64,000 nt of DNA from Rhododendron vialii (Eukaryota; Streptophyta; Magnoliopsida; Ericales; Ericaceae), in the NCBI RefSeq assembly GCF_030253575.1, contig NC_080561.1:36999564-37063563 (forward strand), read 5' to 3'. The notes under the pieces are model-generated. The model was not told the DNA's origin and did no database searches. It saw only the letters and a list, made by a program, of their open reading frames with translations. The translations under genes and the position numbers were made by a program. The first letter of the stretch is position 1, and the number at the start of each line of letters is the position of its first letter. Shown in pieces: positions 1 to 13,000 of this stretch.

Positions 1-666
1 TTTGTGGTTCTCATAACAATTCCATGGCATATAAATACTGAAAGGGTTCACAGCTCCTAAGGTAGACATGAGATGTGGTTGGCACAAGATATTAAATGAC
101 TACTTTTTGCTACGTGCCAATGTCAAAGTTCATTAAAATCAGCAGCACTTATGATAAATACTTGTATTTCATCTTTTTATAAGCGTATGCCTTTTCGTGT
201 ATAATTTCCAGTTTGCGAGGATTTAGTATCTCATTTAGGTTTTCTGGAATCAAACGCTGCTGTATGGCATCTCATGAACAGAAGCAAGAAAAACTACGAC
301 ATTTCTCTTCTAGCTCATTTTTCTTCATACGATAAGTTGCAGACGTAACAGACCCCTACATAGACGAACTAAGAAGGTTTCTTAACTTCAACTATTAAAT
401 AGGCTCACCTTACCTATTACGGTAAAATGGCTCACAAGTAGAGTAGATATTTAACAAATAATTCACCACTATTAACTTCATTCCTTAGAGCTAAGAAATT
501 GCAATACAAAAATAATCTATATAAGTTTCTCTTTTCCGGCACTATCTCCCATATAAATGAGAAGCTTGGATAGATAAATAGTCTTTCCAAAAGGATGATG
601 CTTCGGAAAATGAGTTTGGTACTGTTTATTTCCTTGAAATAACTGAAGTTAACCCCATCAGAAAAT

Positions 667-2507
667 TCAATTGCTAGGCTTAATCTGGTTTCCTTTGTCA
701 CGCTTTTGTTCCTCTACAGTCATGGTTCCTTCGTTTGATGCATTTATGGTGATGACGCCATGACATGGAATTAAGTCTCCATTGTTGCCGCTCTCTGTCA
801 GTTGCTTAGCTTGTGTTGTTTGCTCGTCAGTTATTAGAGATTCGGACTTGTAATCCTTGCTTTTACCCCATATGACAAGATATAGTCCTGCCACTATGAC
901 CATCGCGCCCATCACCCTGTAAATTACACCATCGCCTAGGTCATTTCCCTTTTTAACCAGCTGCTTGTAATTAACAGTGTGTATTGAGAGATTACCTTCC
1001 CAGGGTCATTTGCTCAGCCAATATAAAGGAACTCATCACAGCAACAATCACCATGCTGAGTGGGCTGAAAGCCGTTACGAAAACGGGTCCTTTGTCTTTC
1101 ATTATTACTCCTTGAATGTAGTAAGCAAAGCCCGAGCAGACTATGCCCTGCGTGCATGTTTTTAGAAAAACAAAAAGTTGTAGTAAGTTACCAATGTTGG
1201 CAACTTTGTTCTCCTTCTCTTATTAAACATCCTTCTCTGTGGTAGTTGCAGAATTTTAGTTCTAGATTAATATCTATTTTAATATAGAAATGTAGAACAA
1301 AACTCGGTCTAAACAAATTTTTGAAGTTGTGTCATGAAAGTGATTTCCTATATTGTTCTAAGGATAAAACAAATTTTGCAACTGTGTTTACTATAAATGA
1401 GTTAACCGTTAGGGCAAAGTAGTAAAATTACTTGAACTCAACCACCCACTCATACACCTAATATGTTGTTTGATTTTCTTATCCATTGAGAACATTCTAG
1501 CTAAGAAAGAAATTTTCGTTTTTCTATTTATTCTCCTTACACTGTAAACAGCTGCCAGGAATTTAGCGTCCCAGTTTATAGACCAAACACTGGCTTTTCC
1601 CCTTTCCATTATAAGCGCCACTACTGCTCCCTGGGCTGTTCCCAATATGCATATCCAAGCGGTGAGGGAGAGCTCAGTGGGATATGTTCTTAGCGTGATT
1701 GCCTGGATAAACACAAAAGATTAACATGATCTCGTAAAACATGTAAATTTTGGTGTCTGTTAGTTTATAACTATATTGGCGTACTTGAAGGTTCATGAAA
1801 GCTGCCCAGCTGAAGCATCCAACTGTGATCATTAGCGACCCCTTAATTGAATGTTTAAGAGTTAACCCGGCCCCTTGAAGTTCAGGAGTGCTGCTTCCTT
1901 TTGCCCTAAACAGCTCAATAACTGGGCCTTTTACCAGTGTCATGAGCATGGCTCCTGCAACAGTGGCTACCGTCCCCATTATCTTAGCTTGGCTGCGAAT
2001 GCTATTAATCTTTAACTTCTCCATCCTACCACAGGGAAATTTACAGACATACAAAAACCATATCAGACATGTTTATAAAAAACCCATTTCTGTGTCCATG
2101 CCGGTGCATACTTATATTGAACCTTATAGTATTTTTTATTGTATGGTATTGATTACCTTAGAACCCATGCCATAACAAAAGTTATGGCGGGAAGAATGTT
2201 GGACATTGCAGTTGCAAATGTTGCTGTTGTGTATTTCATCCCCAAAAAATATAGGTTCTGGTCAATGACTGGCCTGCACACACACGTGCACAGAGGGAGA
2301 GAGTAGCTTGTAAGAAGGTCATTGCATGAGGAATAGGAGGGAATAAAAACATGTGTAATATTTGGTGGGAAATTACTCGAGTAAGCTCAGCAGCATAATT
2401 TTGGCAAAGATTGAGAAAGTCATCTTCGGTCTTGTTTTCCTGTTGAAATGTTATGTCATCTGTTTGTGTTACTTCTATGGAATTATCACATGAGACACAC
2501 ACACGCA

Positions 2508-2594
<87 letters not shown>

Positions 2595-2777
2595 GTCCAA
2601 AATGATCGCAAAGGGGACGATGACAATAGTGGCAACGGCATGGCGGTACACAACAAATACATAATTGCTCATCCCCTCATTCAATGCTACCTTGGAAAGG
2701 ATATCCATCCCTGCAAACCCAAATTGCAAGAGAATGACACCAATGAAAGGCTTCATCCTCTGATACAGCTTACCCAT
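667..2777 (-). CDS. WAT1-related / MtN21-type EamA transporter, 7 exons
   Basis: Reading the minus strand, the coding exons are 2777-2593, 2439-2377, 2273-2157, 2025-1785, 1702-1541, 1147-996 and 916-667. All junctions are GT-AG, phases close, and the product is 389 aa. The family comprises ten-helix membrane proteins with two EamA domains; characterised members export auxin (Arabidopsis WAT1, vacuolar) or move amino acids. Visible hallmarks are the N-terminal KPFIGVILLQFGFAGM helix, YRHAVATIVIVPFA, the RPKMT loop in the 63-bp exon 2, PVIDQNLYFLGMKYTTATFA in exon 3, and the second-repeat GPVFVTAFSPLSMVIVAVMS plus GLYLVIWGK near the C-terminus. The last ~60 residues form a hydrophilic tail. 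Substrate cannot be read from sequence. The start is the first ATG, before MGKLYQRMKP. The first donor (AA|GTCTCT) is weak and runs straight into a CT/TA microsatellite. Confidence 0.93.
2517..2591. repeat. (TA)n(GA)n compound microsatellite at a splice donor
   Basis: About 30 bp of TA is followed by about 42 bp of GA. On the coding (minus) strand this is (CT)n then (TA)n, starting at the GT of intron 1 of the WAT1-like gene. Confidence 0.95.
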
Positions 2778-2924
2778 AGTTACACACTGCTCTCTTAACT
2801 ACTCAACGCTCGTGAAATTTTGAAATGGAAATTTAATGAGCTCAGTGTTCATATTTGTAGTTGTTTCGTTTTCCTGTTTTGTGCAACAATGTTGTAGTAG
2901 TCAGATTCAGATATCTTCAACATG

Positions 2925-2932
2925 CTTTATAG
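2925..2932 (-). promoter_or_regulatory. Candidate TATA box of the WAT1-like gene
   Basis: CTATAAAG is seen on the minus strand about 150 nt upstream of the ATG at 2777. Motif match only. Confidence 0.35.
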
Positions 2933-2939
2933 CAGGGGA

Positions 2940-5744
2940 GTCCACTAACAAATAAAAAGTCAATTATTGCTTAAAAGGCCCTGTCACCAAACATCAACAG
3001 GAGACATCTTTCTTCGCGCAAACCTATTGGTGTCCACCTGTGACAACAAAATTGCTTATGAAACATCAGACCTTAGTGCCTTTCTATTTTTTGTCATAAT
3101 TGTTTGACCGATGACTAAAGCTTTATGGAGTCGCTTTTATCAATATAGAGCTCTCTCAAGTTGATTTGTGATTGGTTCACAGTGTTGTTCATTATTGGCA
3201 AAATTGTACGCCACAATAAAGAGATTCCTCGTATTCTTACCATTTAACTGCCTGTGTGGGTTGTTGTTTTCACGTTCAAATGAGATTTAGTTCCTTAGTT
3301 AAATTGTTCCTATTATAACACCTTCATATAGTCATAGTACCCGGTCTTAAATCTGCAGGATTGATGTCTAGGGTACATCGGTTTCATCTCCATATGCAGC
3401 TACAGAGGTCTTGTGGTCTTGAGCAAAAGGAATTTCTGTGTTAGCCCACAGAACTTGGCAAGTTTCTGTTGGGAAGATACGTCCATGTATATATGTATGC
3501 GTAGACATCATTTGCATCATTGCCATTGTCGAAGGTGACGTTGCATTGTTTAACTGATAAATCCCACTTGAACAACTTCTTTCCGGTGCTTTAACATTAT
3601 TAGTTTATGGGCTAGGCTGTGTCATGGCACTAGGCACTATGCATTGTGTACCATGTACTTGGCACTCAAATCCCACTAATCCATACTTTACACTGTATAT
3701 TTTTCTGCCCTGTGCTTTATCATTTTGCATAGACATCCCATTCGGAACTCCATTAGCATCCTGTCATATATTCTGGTGTCCCCTTCACATCAAAAGATTT
3801 GTCCTTCAATAAGTGGGTTCATGCCGTGCACGCCACTTACTCCTTGACAAGGTTGTGCCACTGGGACTATGCTTCTGCTTACAAAAACTGATCGCTTAAA
3901 GACAGTTTGTTCTTGATTTGTTGATGGAGTTTTGTTTACACTGCAAATCAGGATTGTGTGTGCATTAATGAACCGTCCTTCCTATCACTTCCGGGTCTGT
4001 ACCAAGGATAATTACTTGGTCCTTGTTCCTTAATCCTTTCTGTCAAGTCATCATTAACAGGCTTGGAAGAGAAAATTAGCAGCACTTTGAGTTATCGAAT
4101 GAAGATGTCCTCTTTATTCCTATTTGATGAAATAGTTGATTTCAAAATCGGTCAAGTTAAATTGCACACGTAGGGGTGGGATTTCGTTGGGTTAGCGTAA
4201 TCTCAGAAACACACATGAGGTTAGCATAACTGTAAGAAGCTTAAATGCAGGTCCGCGTAATTAGCCCTGTAAGTTGAGTCGGGCACGGCATGTGAAGCTA
4301 AATGTACTGGGATATTTGTTACGTGAACTTTATCCTTGTGGATCCCTTTACATCCAACAAAAGAATATGGAGGGGCTATGAGAGCTAATCTTTTAGTGTC
4401 CTAGTGTGGTCAAAAGTGTCCTGAATAGAGTGATGAAGCTTTGCAGACACACCATCTTTTGATTTCCTTTTTTGTTTTTTGTATTGTCTTTTGTTTTTGA
4501 GTGGGTGGGAGGAATCTGTTTGCCTATTGGAATGTGTATTTGGGTGGGGGGGGCCTATAGGTAATTTGGTGGAATTCCTGAGAATCCGAATTAAACAATG
4601 CAGGAACCCAGAAGCATGAGAAGAAAGCTAATGTTGATTAATGGAAGAATGAAATCTGATTCTCCTACAATCGTCATTCCCTTACATTCATGCGATTTGT
4701 TTTGCCGATAAACCCTTCTGTTCTTTCTGTTTTGTATCCAATGTAAACGCGTAATTCACTATCTTGATTCTCGCTAGGTTCTAGCCGAGAATCAGGTAAA
4801 TGACAGCTTTCGGAAGTCATGTTTGCAACTTTTTTTTGTTCTGTACTTGCTTTATGATCCGGAATTTGTTTCCGTTAGTTGAGTTCGGAGCTCATCTAGC
4901 TATATCGCAATGTGCCGTTGGGTATCTTGCATAAAAATGTTGTTTTTTCAACTTGCTGGTTCAATTCCACTTTGCAATCCATCAGCTTCTTTCTCAATTC
5001 AAGAAAGATTCTCTGCTTCACAAGATTCTTATACCTCATCTGGCTTCTTTTGTGGCCATTACCTAACTAATATTCTGACATAGTTCCGACGATGACACTG
5101 ACAAACACCCAACACCCCCATTTTCCCCTAGGATTCGCGATTCGACCTCAACATCGTAGGACAATGGAGGATTATGAAAGTATATTGCGTTGATAATCAA
5201 AGTATATTGTGATATCATGGAATCGAATCTATTATCTTGCAAAAGGATGAGAGATATGAACAAGAAGCTTCACGAAAACTAGTGTTTTCTTAATTATATG
5301 AAGCCAGTAAACAAACAGTGAATCCATGGGTATTTGAACCCGAATATCAAAGACTCGAGATTTCTTAGAAGACAAGCGATCACATTCTTCAACTGTTGGA
5401 TTTTGGGCAATGTGGTCAGTTTGTAAATGACTGAAATTCTAGCACACCTATAAACTTTCCCCGTGTGCTCTTCGGATCAATTCCTAAATCCATTTTTTTG
5501 GCAGACCGCAGTTTTGGACATACTGACCAAAATCCAATGGTTTTGGATCGAAGGGAGCAAAATTCCCCCGCGTTCTAATTTTTCCAATTTTGTTAGTTTC
5601 ATCCGTGAACTTCCGAATTTGTGTTCAAATAGTCCAATCCATAGCGCCCTGTCTAACTCAGTTGATGATCATTTGGATTGCAATTTTCACCTGTGAAACC
5701 CAGGCAATGGTGAACGATAGGGGTATTCTGTGGAATTTACCCAC
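2940..5744. other. Intergenic, no gene recognised
   Basis: Moderately AT-rich sequence with only short, unrelated open frames. I see no splice-consistent exon, RNA gene or clear repeat. It separates the WAT1-like promoter from the MITE cluster. Confidence 0.6.
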
Positions 5745-5770
5745 TAAGAGCATCTCCAACTCATCTCTAA

Positions 5771-6100
5771 GAGCAAGTACATCAAAAGAGGTAAAAGACT
5801 TTTTTAGCTATTTTACCTAAGCAAAACCCTCAAATAGGCATTGCAGCAGATTAGGTAAAGGCCTAGGTAAAATGCATCCATCAACAGTGCTTAGGTAAAT
5901 ATACATTAGCACTATTCCCCTTCACTCTCTCTCCTCTTCTCCCCTCCTCCTCTCACCTGTGAATAGGTAAAATTAATATTTTAATACATAATAGGTAAAA
6001 TAGATAGTATTGGTGTAGTATTGAAAGAGATATGACTAGGTAAAATGAAAAATGTGTACTGTTCACTAATATTTTTGACCATGCACCGATGTATATGCTC
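5771..6100. mobile_element. MITE B1, TAA target duplication
   Basis: Ends are GAGCAAGTACATC and, reversed, GAGCATATACATC. TAA flanks it at 5768-5770 and 6101-6103. The interior is rich in AGGTAAA words. It is inserted into the left arm of MITE A. Confidence 0.75.
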
Positions 6101-6103
6101 TAA

Positions 6104-6273
6104 GAGCAAGTTTACCAGCATAGGTAAACTATCGTTATAGATATTTTAGCTCATCAAAGTGAGAAATGTTCAGGTATAGTAGCATAGGTAAACAAGAAGG
6201 TAAAATTCCTTTATCTACTGTTCTTCGCTTCTTTTGCGTAAGAACTATTCACAATCTACTCATTATTTTATTG

Positions 6274-6313
<40 letters not shown>

Positions 6314-6498
6314 CTTCTTCTTCCTTCGCAATAAATAAACAATAAAGATAAAAGGAAAAAAGTGAAAAAATGTATATTTTAATTTGTGTTAGGTAAAATA
6401 AATAGTGTTGGTGTAATTGTGAAAGAAAAGATTGATAGCTAAAGTAGAATTATGAACTATTCACAAGGTAGTATACCTATCCACCAGTAAACTTGCTC
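6104..6498. mobile_element. MITE B2, TAA target duplication, with a (CT)n run
   Basis: Ends are GAGCAAGTTTAC in inverted orientation. TAA lies at 6101-6103 (shared with B1) and 6499-6501. It contains a CT microsatellite at 6277-6311. It shares AGGTAAA-rich interior sequence with B1, so the two are related copies placed tail to head. Confidence 0.75.
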
Positions 6499-6721
6499 TA
6501 ATAGTCCAAAATAGAGAATGAATGTGACATATTGGAGGGAAATTTTATTATTTTCACTTTTTGCACTTTATGAGAGAATCTAAGAGAGACCAATATACTT
6601 TGGTCTCTCCTAGATTCTCTCATAAAGTGCAAAAAGTGAGAATAAATTATAAAATCTCTCTTTAATATGTTACATCTATTCTCCATTTTAGAATTTTAGA
6701 GATGGGTTGGAGATGCTCTAA

Positions 6722-7392
6722 GAGCATCTCCAACCCACACTCCATTTCTTCATTTTGGAGGAAAAACATTCTTCAATCCATCCTATAAAACTCTCCTTCA
6801 TTTGGGAGGATGAACTTTGATCCTCTAAATATAGAGGATGAAGGAAAAAATAGATGATCTCCTCCAAATATGTGTTGGAGTTGATAAATAGAGTATTGGG
6901 TTGGAGTTGAGATAAATAGTACAATCTTCTAAATTTACTTTTCAAATAAAATAGATTAATTTGGGAAAATCCTATGTGTACCGACCATTTTTGGACCGAA
7001 ACCGTACCGACGGCCGCGCGCGGCCGTCTCCGGCCACCGAACGGCCGATCCGAGCCGTCCAAAAATTTTAAAAAAAAAAACCGAGGGGCCCAACGCGGGA
7101 ATCAACGTCATCCGATGTGTGTAGGGTGCTTGATCTAAACACCCTATTTTTCGTGTATACATATATACACGAAAAATAGGGTGTTTAGATCAAGCACCCT
7201 ACACACATCGGATGACGTTGATTCCCGCGTTCGGCCCCTCGGTTTTTTTTTTAAAAATTTTTGGACGGCTCGGATCGGCCGTCCGGTGGCCGGCGGTACG
7301 GTTTCGGTCCAAAATGGTCGGTGTATATAGCAGTACTCATTAATTTGATCCTCTCAAATAGAGATTTGGAGGGTGTTGGATTGGAGATGCTC
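6722..7392. mobile_element. MITE C, same family as A, split by a Mutator-like hairpin
   Basis: Ends are GAGCATCTCCAACCC at the left and its inverted near-copy at the right, with TAA at 6719-6721 (shared with A) and 7393-7395. An insertion at 6964-7338 and its 9-bp duplication interrupt it; the pre-insertion length is about 287 bp. Confidence 0.8.
6964..7338. mobile_element. Mutator-like hairpin MITE, copy 1 (9-bp TSD)
   Basis: A long imperfect palindrome is centred near 7158, where TATACATATATACAC-type sequence joins the arms. The target duplication ATTAATTTG is perfect at 6955-6963 and 7339-7347. Each arm holds a GC-rich outer block (GGCCGTCTCCGGCCACC) and an AT-rich inner block. A 9-bp duplication is the signature of Mutator-type transposition. 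Related full copies lie at 17703, 30087 and 57277, and a shorter one at 29308. Confidence 0.85.
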
Positions 7393-7395
7393 TAA

Positions 7396-8387
7396 GGCAC
7401 TAATCAACTACATGTTACAACGCACAGGTTAGAGTTCTTAGAGGACACACACAAGAGAAGGGTGACGATTGAGGAAATCGGAGACCCTGTAGTGCAACCC
7501 AACACGTAGTGTAGTAGTGCACCCCAACACTATAGGAGACAGCAGGGCATCATCAAAGCTGCCCAAAAGTGTTTTCAATGATTCGGATTTTTTTTTTTAA
7601 AAAAAATTCTTCAGAGGAAGCAAACCCTCAAGTCTCAGGCCTTGACCACCACGCCAACTCCTCGGGGTTTTGTTTTGTGTAGGGAAATGAAAACGAGAGA
7701 GACACTTCCAACAGAAAGCAAAGTTCCCACTGACGGTCTAAGTGAGCTCTAAGATCACATCTTTGGAATAAAATCCAGTTAGAGAAGGAAAATGCAATTA
7801 GAGATGAGCACATTGTTCTGTGATGACCCAGACGAGTGAAACAAGATTCCTTCCCCCTATGTGATTGTTATCTTAACACATTTCCACAACCCAAGTATTA
7901 ACGTCCTGTTTGGTGGATCTCTTAGTGTCAATGCATGTGCCAAGTCCACTAGATTTTCAATTAACTTGATAAACTCTTACAAGCCAGATGTTCTTTGATG
8001 CATGGTGATCGTATCGGTCAGCTCGAGCTCGGCTCACTCTAACTCGAGAGCAATATCTCGCGCAAGTGGCGTGGGCAAAGATTGTGTGTGATATTGACTG
8101 TTGGTGGTTGTATTAGTATCGATCTCTTTCGGTATAATTGACTCTTGAAACAAATACTTGCACGAGGGAGACATGGAAGCATGTTGGCAAGTACAGTTGC
8201 TAACAGAAAAGGATAAAGCTTGTGAATAAATTCATTTGTCAAATAGGACACTGTATCAAAGTTCAAACACAAATGAGTAGTATAGCTCAAAATAATGATA
8301 GCACGAAACAGTACAAGCGACACTGCTACCACCTCGACACTGCTTCGAAGATTGTAGCCTTCTGTCGTAAGTTTGACAAGGAGGAGT
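7396..8387. other. Intergenic, 3' side of the Rab gene
   Basis: No gene is seen. Around 7590-7680 the minus strand reads like a 5' fragment of a plant tRNA-derived SINE (GTTGGCGTGGTGGTCAAGG) next to an A-rich stretch, but it is too short to assign. The part nearest 8387 should include the Rab 3' UTR. Confidence 0.4.
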
Positions 8388-9407
8388 TTAAGAACCACAG
8401 CAAGCCGACTTTTGTGCAACTTGAGCAGCCCCTCCTGCCTGATCTTGTTGGTTGATCCTGATGGCTTGAGGCTGCAACCAGAGGGCAGCTAAATGTTTAG
8501 AAGACAACTAAATATAAGACAAATCTCTGACTTTCCTACACATACAAGGTATTGCGCATACCCTATCTTACATCATATGAAAAACCTGTGTTGGACAGTC
8601 TCGACACTCTCCAATTGCTACATGAGATCAGTGTCCAACATGCTTAGTTATAGACATTCAACTAGCAAACACATTATGAACTATGTATAGAACTCGTATA
8701 CCGAGCACGAACTGACGGAAGACACCTTGTAAATACCATTTACTGCAGAAATATGGCGAGTCCCCATGTCCTTTAAATCAAAATTGGATGAATCCCTCCT
8801 CTTAGATACAGATCCACACTCGACACTTGTGTCTGAGTCCAAGTAAGATAGTGCATGCCTAATGTTACTCTCTCTTCTTTTCCCAACAGTTCTTTTTCAA
8901 CAAAATTTTCCAACACTGACAAGAAACGTGCAACGGAGAGAAAGGGATGCAGTGGTGACATGTGAACTTCTAAACGGAAACTTCCAAAGGTTAAAGACAC
9001 AAATGATTTAGTATTTAGTGGAACAATCTGTCATGCATGCGAACCTAAAACATGCATTTCCACAAATCATCAGGTTAGAGGGATTAAACACAGGAATTTG
9101 AAGAACTCATACCTCAACTTTCGAGTCAGTTTCAGCAAGTCTCTGCTTTATATCCCTTCCTATTGAAAAGAAAACCTCTTCCACATTCAAGTTCGTTTTT
9201 GCACTCTGCGTGTCAAAAAAGTACAGTGAGAATATTTGATACAATAACCCAAGTAATTTCAACATTAGCAACAAACTTACAGTCTCGAAGAATTTGATGC
9301 CATATTCATCAGCAAGCGCTTGGCCCTTTGATGTAGGAACAGCCTAAAATTAACAAATTTTAAAAACCAATCATTGAAGATTGCGAAGTAAAACGTGCTC
9401 ACACGCA

Positions 9408-9463
<56 letters not shown>

Positions 9464-10035
9464 CCTTTTGCTTTCATCCATGTCAGCCTTGTTGCCAACC
9501 AGTATCTTGTTAACATTGTCAGAAGCATGCTGTTCAATGTTACGAATCCAATTCCTAATGTCTAAAAATCGGGAAATTAAGTCACATAAAATAAAAAAGA
9601 TCAAGACTATGGTGTATAAAGCTTCACCATGCAAAGCAAACATCCTCAACAACCTAGTATCAAATATTCAAAAGTACATTCCACAGACATATCCAAGCAT
9701 TTCTTTTTTCTTAATAAAGAGGAAAGGTACAAGAAAGGGGAAAAAATCATAGAGGGACTTATTTTTTTACAGATATCGGCTTATGGGGACAGCGAAAGAT
9801 CCGCCAGTTGGCTCCGTTCTTAAGAAGGAATTTTGTTTGGATAGAAGAATCAAGAACAGAATGAATATGTGCTCAAAATTATATTTTTGATTCGCTACCC
9901 ACAAAATAATGAAGAGGGTAACTAGTTCCATTTCCCTTCCCTTTCACTTAACAAATAAGACCCAAAAGAAAACCAGCAGTATGTTAAAGTGGACATCACC
10001 CTTTGGTTCAATGACAGAAAAAAATATATATATAT

Positions 10036-10071
<36 letters not shown>

Positions 10072-13000
10072 CCAAGAAAACTAGACTAAAGGCAAAAGAG
10101 AATCCAAACATGAATTGAAGGATTGGAAAAAGAAATTACTATTGAAAGAAGACTCGTCAGTTACGTCATACACCAGCAAAATACCCATGGCTCCCCGGTA
10201 GTAAGCTGCAGAAGAGGGAGAAGAAATACTTGAGAAATTTCCTTAGAAATTTAAAAATGCGATACTATTCTTTGAAGTCAATGTGGTATAATCCATGCCA
10301 AGTAAAAAACTAAACAAACATGTAAAGCATCTAAAGCTATATCAGGTTGCACTAGAAAACGACACTTAAATATTCTCAATTTGAATTCAAACATCATCTC
10401 GCACCCAAAAAAGCAGTCTCCTTGCATGCAAACTACAGAATGGAATGATCTTGCAATGGTGACCAGGCTCCAATGAGTGAGTCAATATTTGCTCCCACAC
10501 ACACACACACACACACATGCAAGTGTGTCTGTGTGTGTGTGTGTATTTATGTATTGTATGTACAAGTGTACAAATGTATATATATACACGCGCGCGCGCA
10601 AGCACACTCACACAACAATACAAACAAACATGACTTGAAAGCATAACTAAATTCACACTGCACAATCTTGCCAGACAAAAACAAAGAGACATGAAAAGCA
10701 AATGATTATCATCTCTTTTGAGGTTCATAAATAAGGAACGTAGCTTTTCAATCAGCAGATTAAAATCGTTGCTAAATGTGACCTAATATTTGCTTTTCTC
10801 TTTAAGTGTCTTCTTTTTCTTTTGAGAGTGAGGACACGAGGCTTGGTTTGGTTTGGTTTGTGGGAAGGAGGCAGCAGCATAAACTTGACGGACCTGCTTT
10901 TCATTGCATCTTCCAGCAGCAGCAAGATGAAAATGCATTCATAGAAGTGCAAGGTGAGTCAGCTAAAACAGCTTTTGGACAAGCAATTGCTTCCCAAGCA
11001 TTTCAATTGCTAGCCACACAGGGATGCATTTTAAAGCGCATCCCTAGGTGAGAGCCAGCAATGCCCACCTAACCCCTTCTGTTTACAGAACAAGGTGAAC
11101 CACAGGTTTCTGCAATTTCAAACCCTACTTCAGTTCTACATTCAGCAGCAATTTAGAGTGAAAAAATGAACATCCAGTTACCAAGTGAGCAAAGGGTTTT
11201 GACCTCCGTGCCTACGATGTATTCAATTTTCTGAAAAACTAGTTTGTCTGAATTAGTAAGGGGATTTTACTATCAGTTTCTCAATTCAAATTTCAAATGA
11301 ATATGGGAATGTCATGACAAATGGTAATAACAGTGGAATTTCAACAAGGCTGTTGCCACTGATAGTTAATACTGCAAGTTTAATGGCACAATATCAGCAA
11401 TTCTGTAGCCAGTAATAAGATAATGTCTTTCTGGTGTTCAAAACCACAGGAAGGTGATGTCAACCAGAGGAAGTCATGTGTTAGGGTATGCGTTAACCCC
11501 TACCAACAAGAACCCCCATCAAATCCCTAGCTTCAATACCAACACATTTAAGGAAACAAATTCCCAGCGTCACCTCACTTCATGCACAAGAAGAAGAAAG
11601 AGGGAAAGAAACAAATTAAGAGAATGATGGAAGAGATGAGCATTTTGGATTCTTTTTGGAGTTGCTAATCATGTTAACCCGCTAGTTTCCTTCTTTGGTC
11701 TAGCATCATTTAGAGGTATCTTTTTTGTATAAAATTCCGAACATGTGCAGGGAAAAAGATCATCCACACGTAATCTTGTTGAAGTTTAACATTGTAAAAG
11801 TAAAAGTTATGAAGTACTAATTAAGTAATTGTGACTTTTGGCCTCCATTTTAAGTCTCAACTGAAACAGTGGTAATTAAATGCTTGCTTTAAATTCACTC
11901 CCGTGACCCTCTAGGAGGACATGTTTCAATGAAGTACAGTGACTACACCATTCAGCTCTTAACATACAGAAATACCCATGCTTACCTGTTGTAATTGTAC
12001 GGAATCGCTCCTGACCAGCAGTATCCCAGATTTGCAGTTTGATCCGTTTGCCATCAAGCTCTATGGTCCTTATCTTGAAATCAATGCTATATGAGAAAGG
12101 CCAATATGGTGAGATCAAAAGCAATTTGTAGAAGAGAAGGAAAAAAAAAAGACTATATTGACATTCATATAGAAGATACCCACCCTATGGTTGTAATAAA
12201 GCTAGTGGTGAAGGAACCATCAGAGAAACGCAAAAGGAGGCAACTTTTACCCACTCCTGCCAAATTAGAGAGCAAATAAATAAGTAAATAAACTCAGAAG
12301 GTAAAACCCAACTAGAATCAGCACAACACCCCCCACCACAACAAACCCCCCCCCCAAACAAAGTCTCTGTCAAAACTCTCAAGCAAAATGACCTCGCCAA
12401 CTTGGAGTCTCACAGAAGCTTCTGCACTGATGGAATCTTTCTGTTTGTACCCAAAAATGACCACCAATAAAAAAAAAGGGGCATTTTCCAAATAACTGGT
12501 AAAAATGAGAGCAGAGCATAATGGGATTTCTTTCCTCGAGCTGCCGAAATTGGTTGGAGGTGGGTGTTTGTGGAAAATATTTTACCTCTTTAATTTGCTG
12601 TACCCATTATCTCTTAGTCGAGTAATTCATTTGGTGAGGAACAGAAGTGTATGTGGCAGCAAATGACGTGCAAGGCAAAACCCATTTTCCTGGTGAAAAT
12701 GTGAACATGATTTCACGGGTCTGTGAGTAACCGATGGTTGCTCAAGAAAGTGGGACACATGGCACTAGTAGAACAAAGAGGAATGAACATGCTGTTCATG
12801 GAAACATGGCAAGTAACTGCCACTTTTGGCAGTACAAAAGGAGAAGACAAAGAACAGAAAAGGTCCCTGACCAGTGACCACACAACCAATGCCCCCCCTT
12901 TATCAATTTCATTTTCCATAGCCCAAGACTATGTCTATTCTCCGCATATTTCATGTCGCACAACTCCATGGTTGTAACTTTATTTTTCAGTACTGGAAAT

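Larger units (their letters stand above)
5748..6718. mobile_element. MITE A (Tourist/PIF-Harbinger-like), split by two other MITEs
   Basis: The terminal inverted repeats are GAGCATCTCCAAC plus about 11 further matching bases at each end. TAA stands outside both ends (5745-5747 and 6719-6721). The left arm is broken after 22-23 bp by two further MITEs (5771-6100 and 6104-6498) and resumes at 6502. Without them it is about 240 bp. It also carries a near-perfect internal hairpin (about 6545-6648). A 3-bp TWA duplication with this kind of terminus is typical of PIF/Harbinger MITEs; the class is inferred. Confidence 0.8.

Noticed and set aside
7590-7690. SINE fragment on the minus strand
   Set aside because: GTTGGCGTGGTGGTCAAGG resembles a plant SINE start, but no B box, tail or duplication follows; listed only in the interval note.
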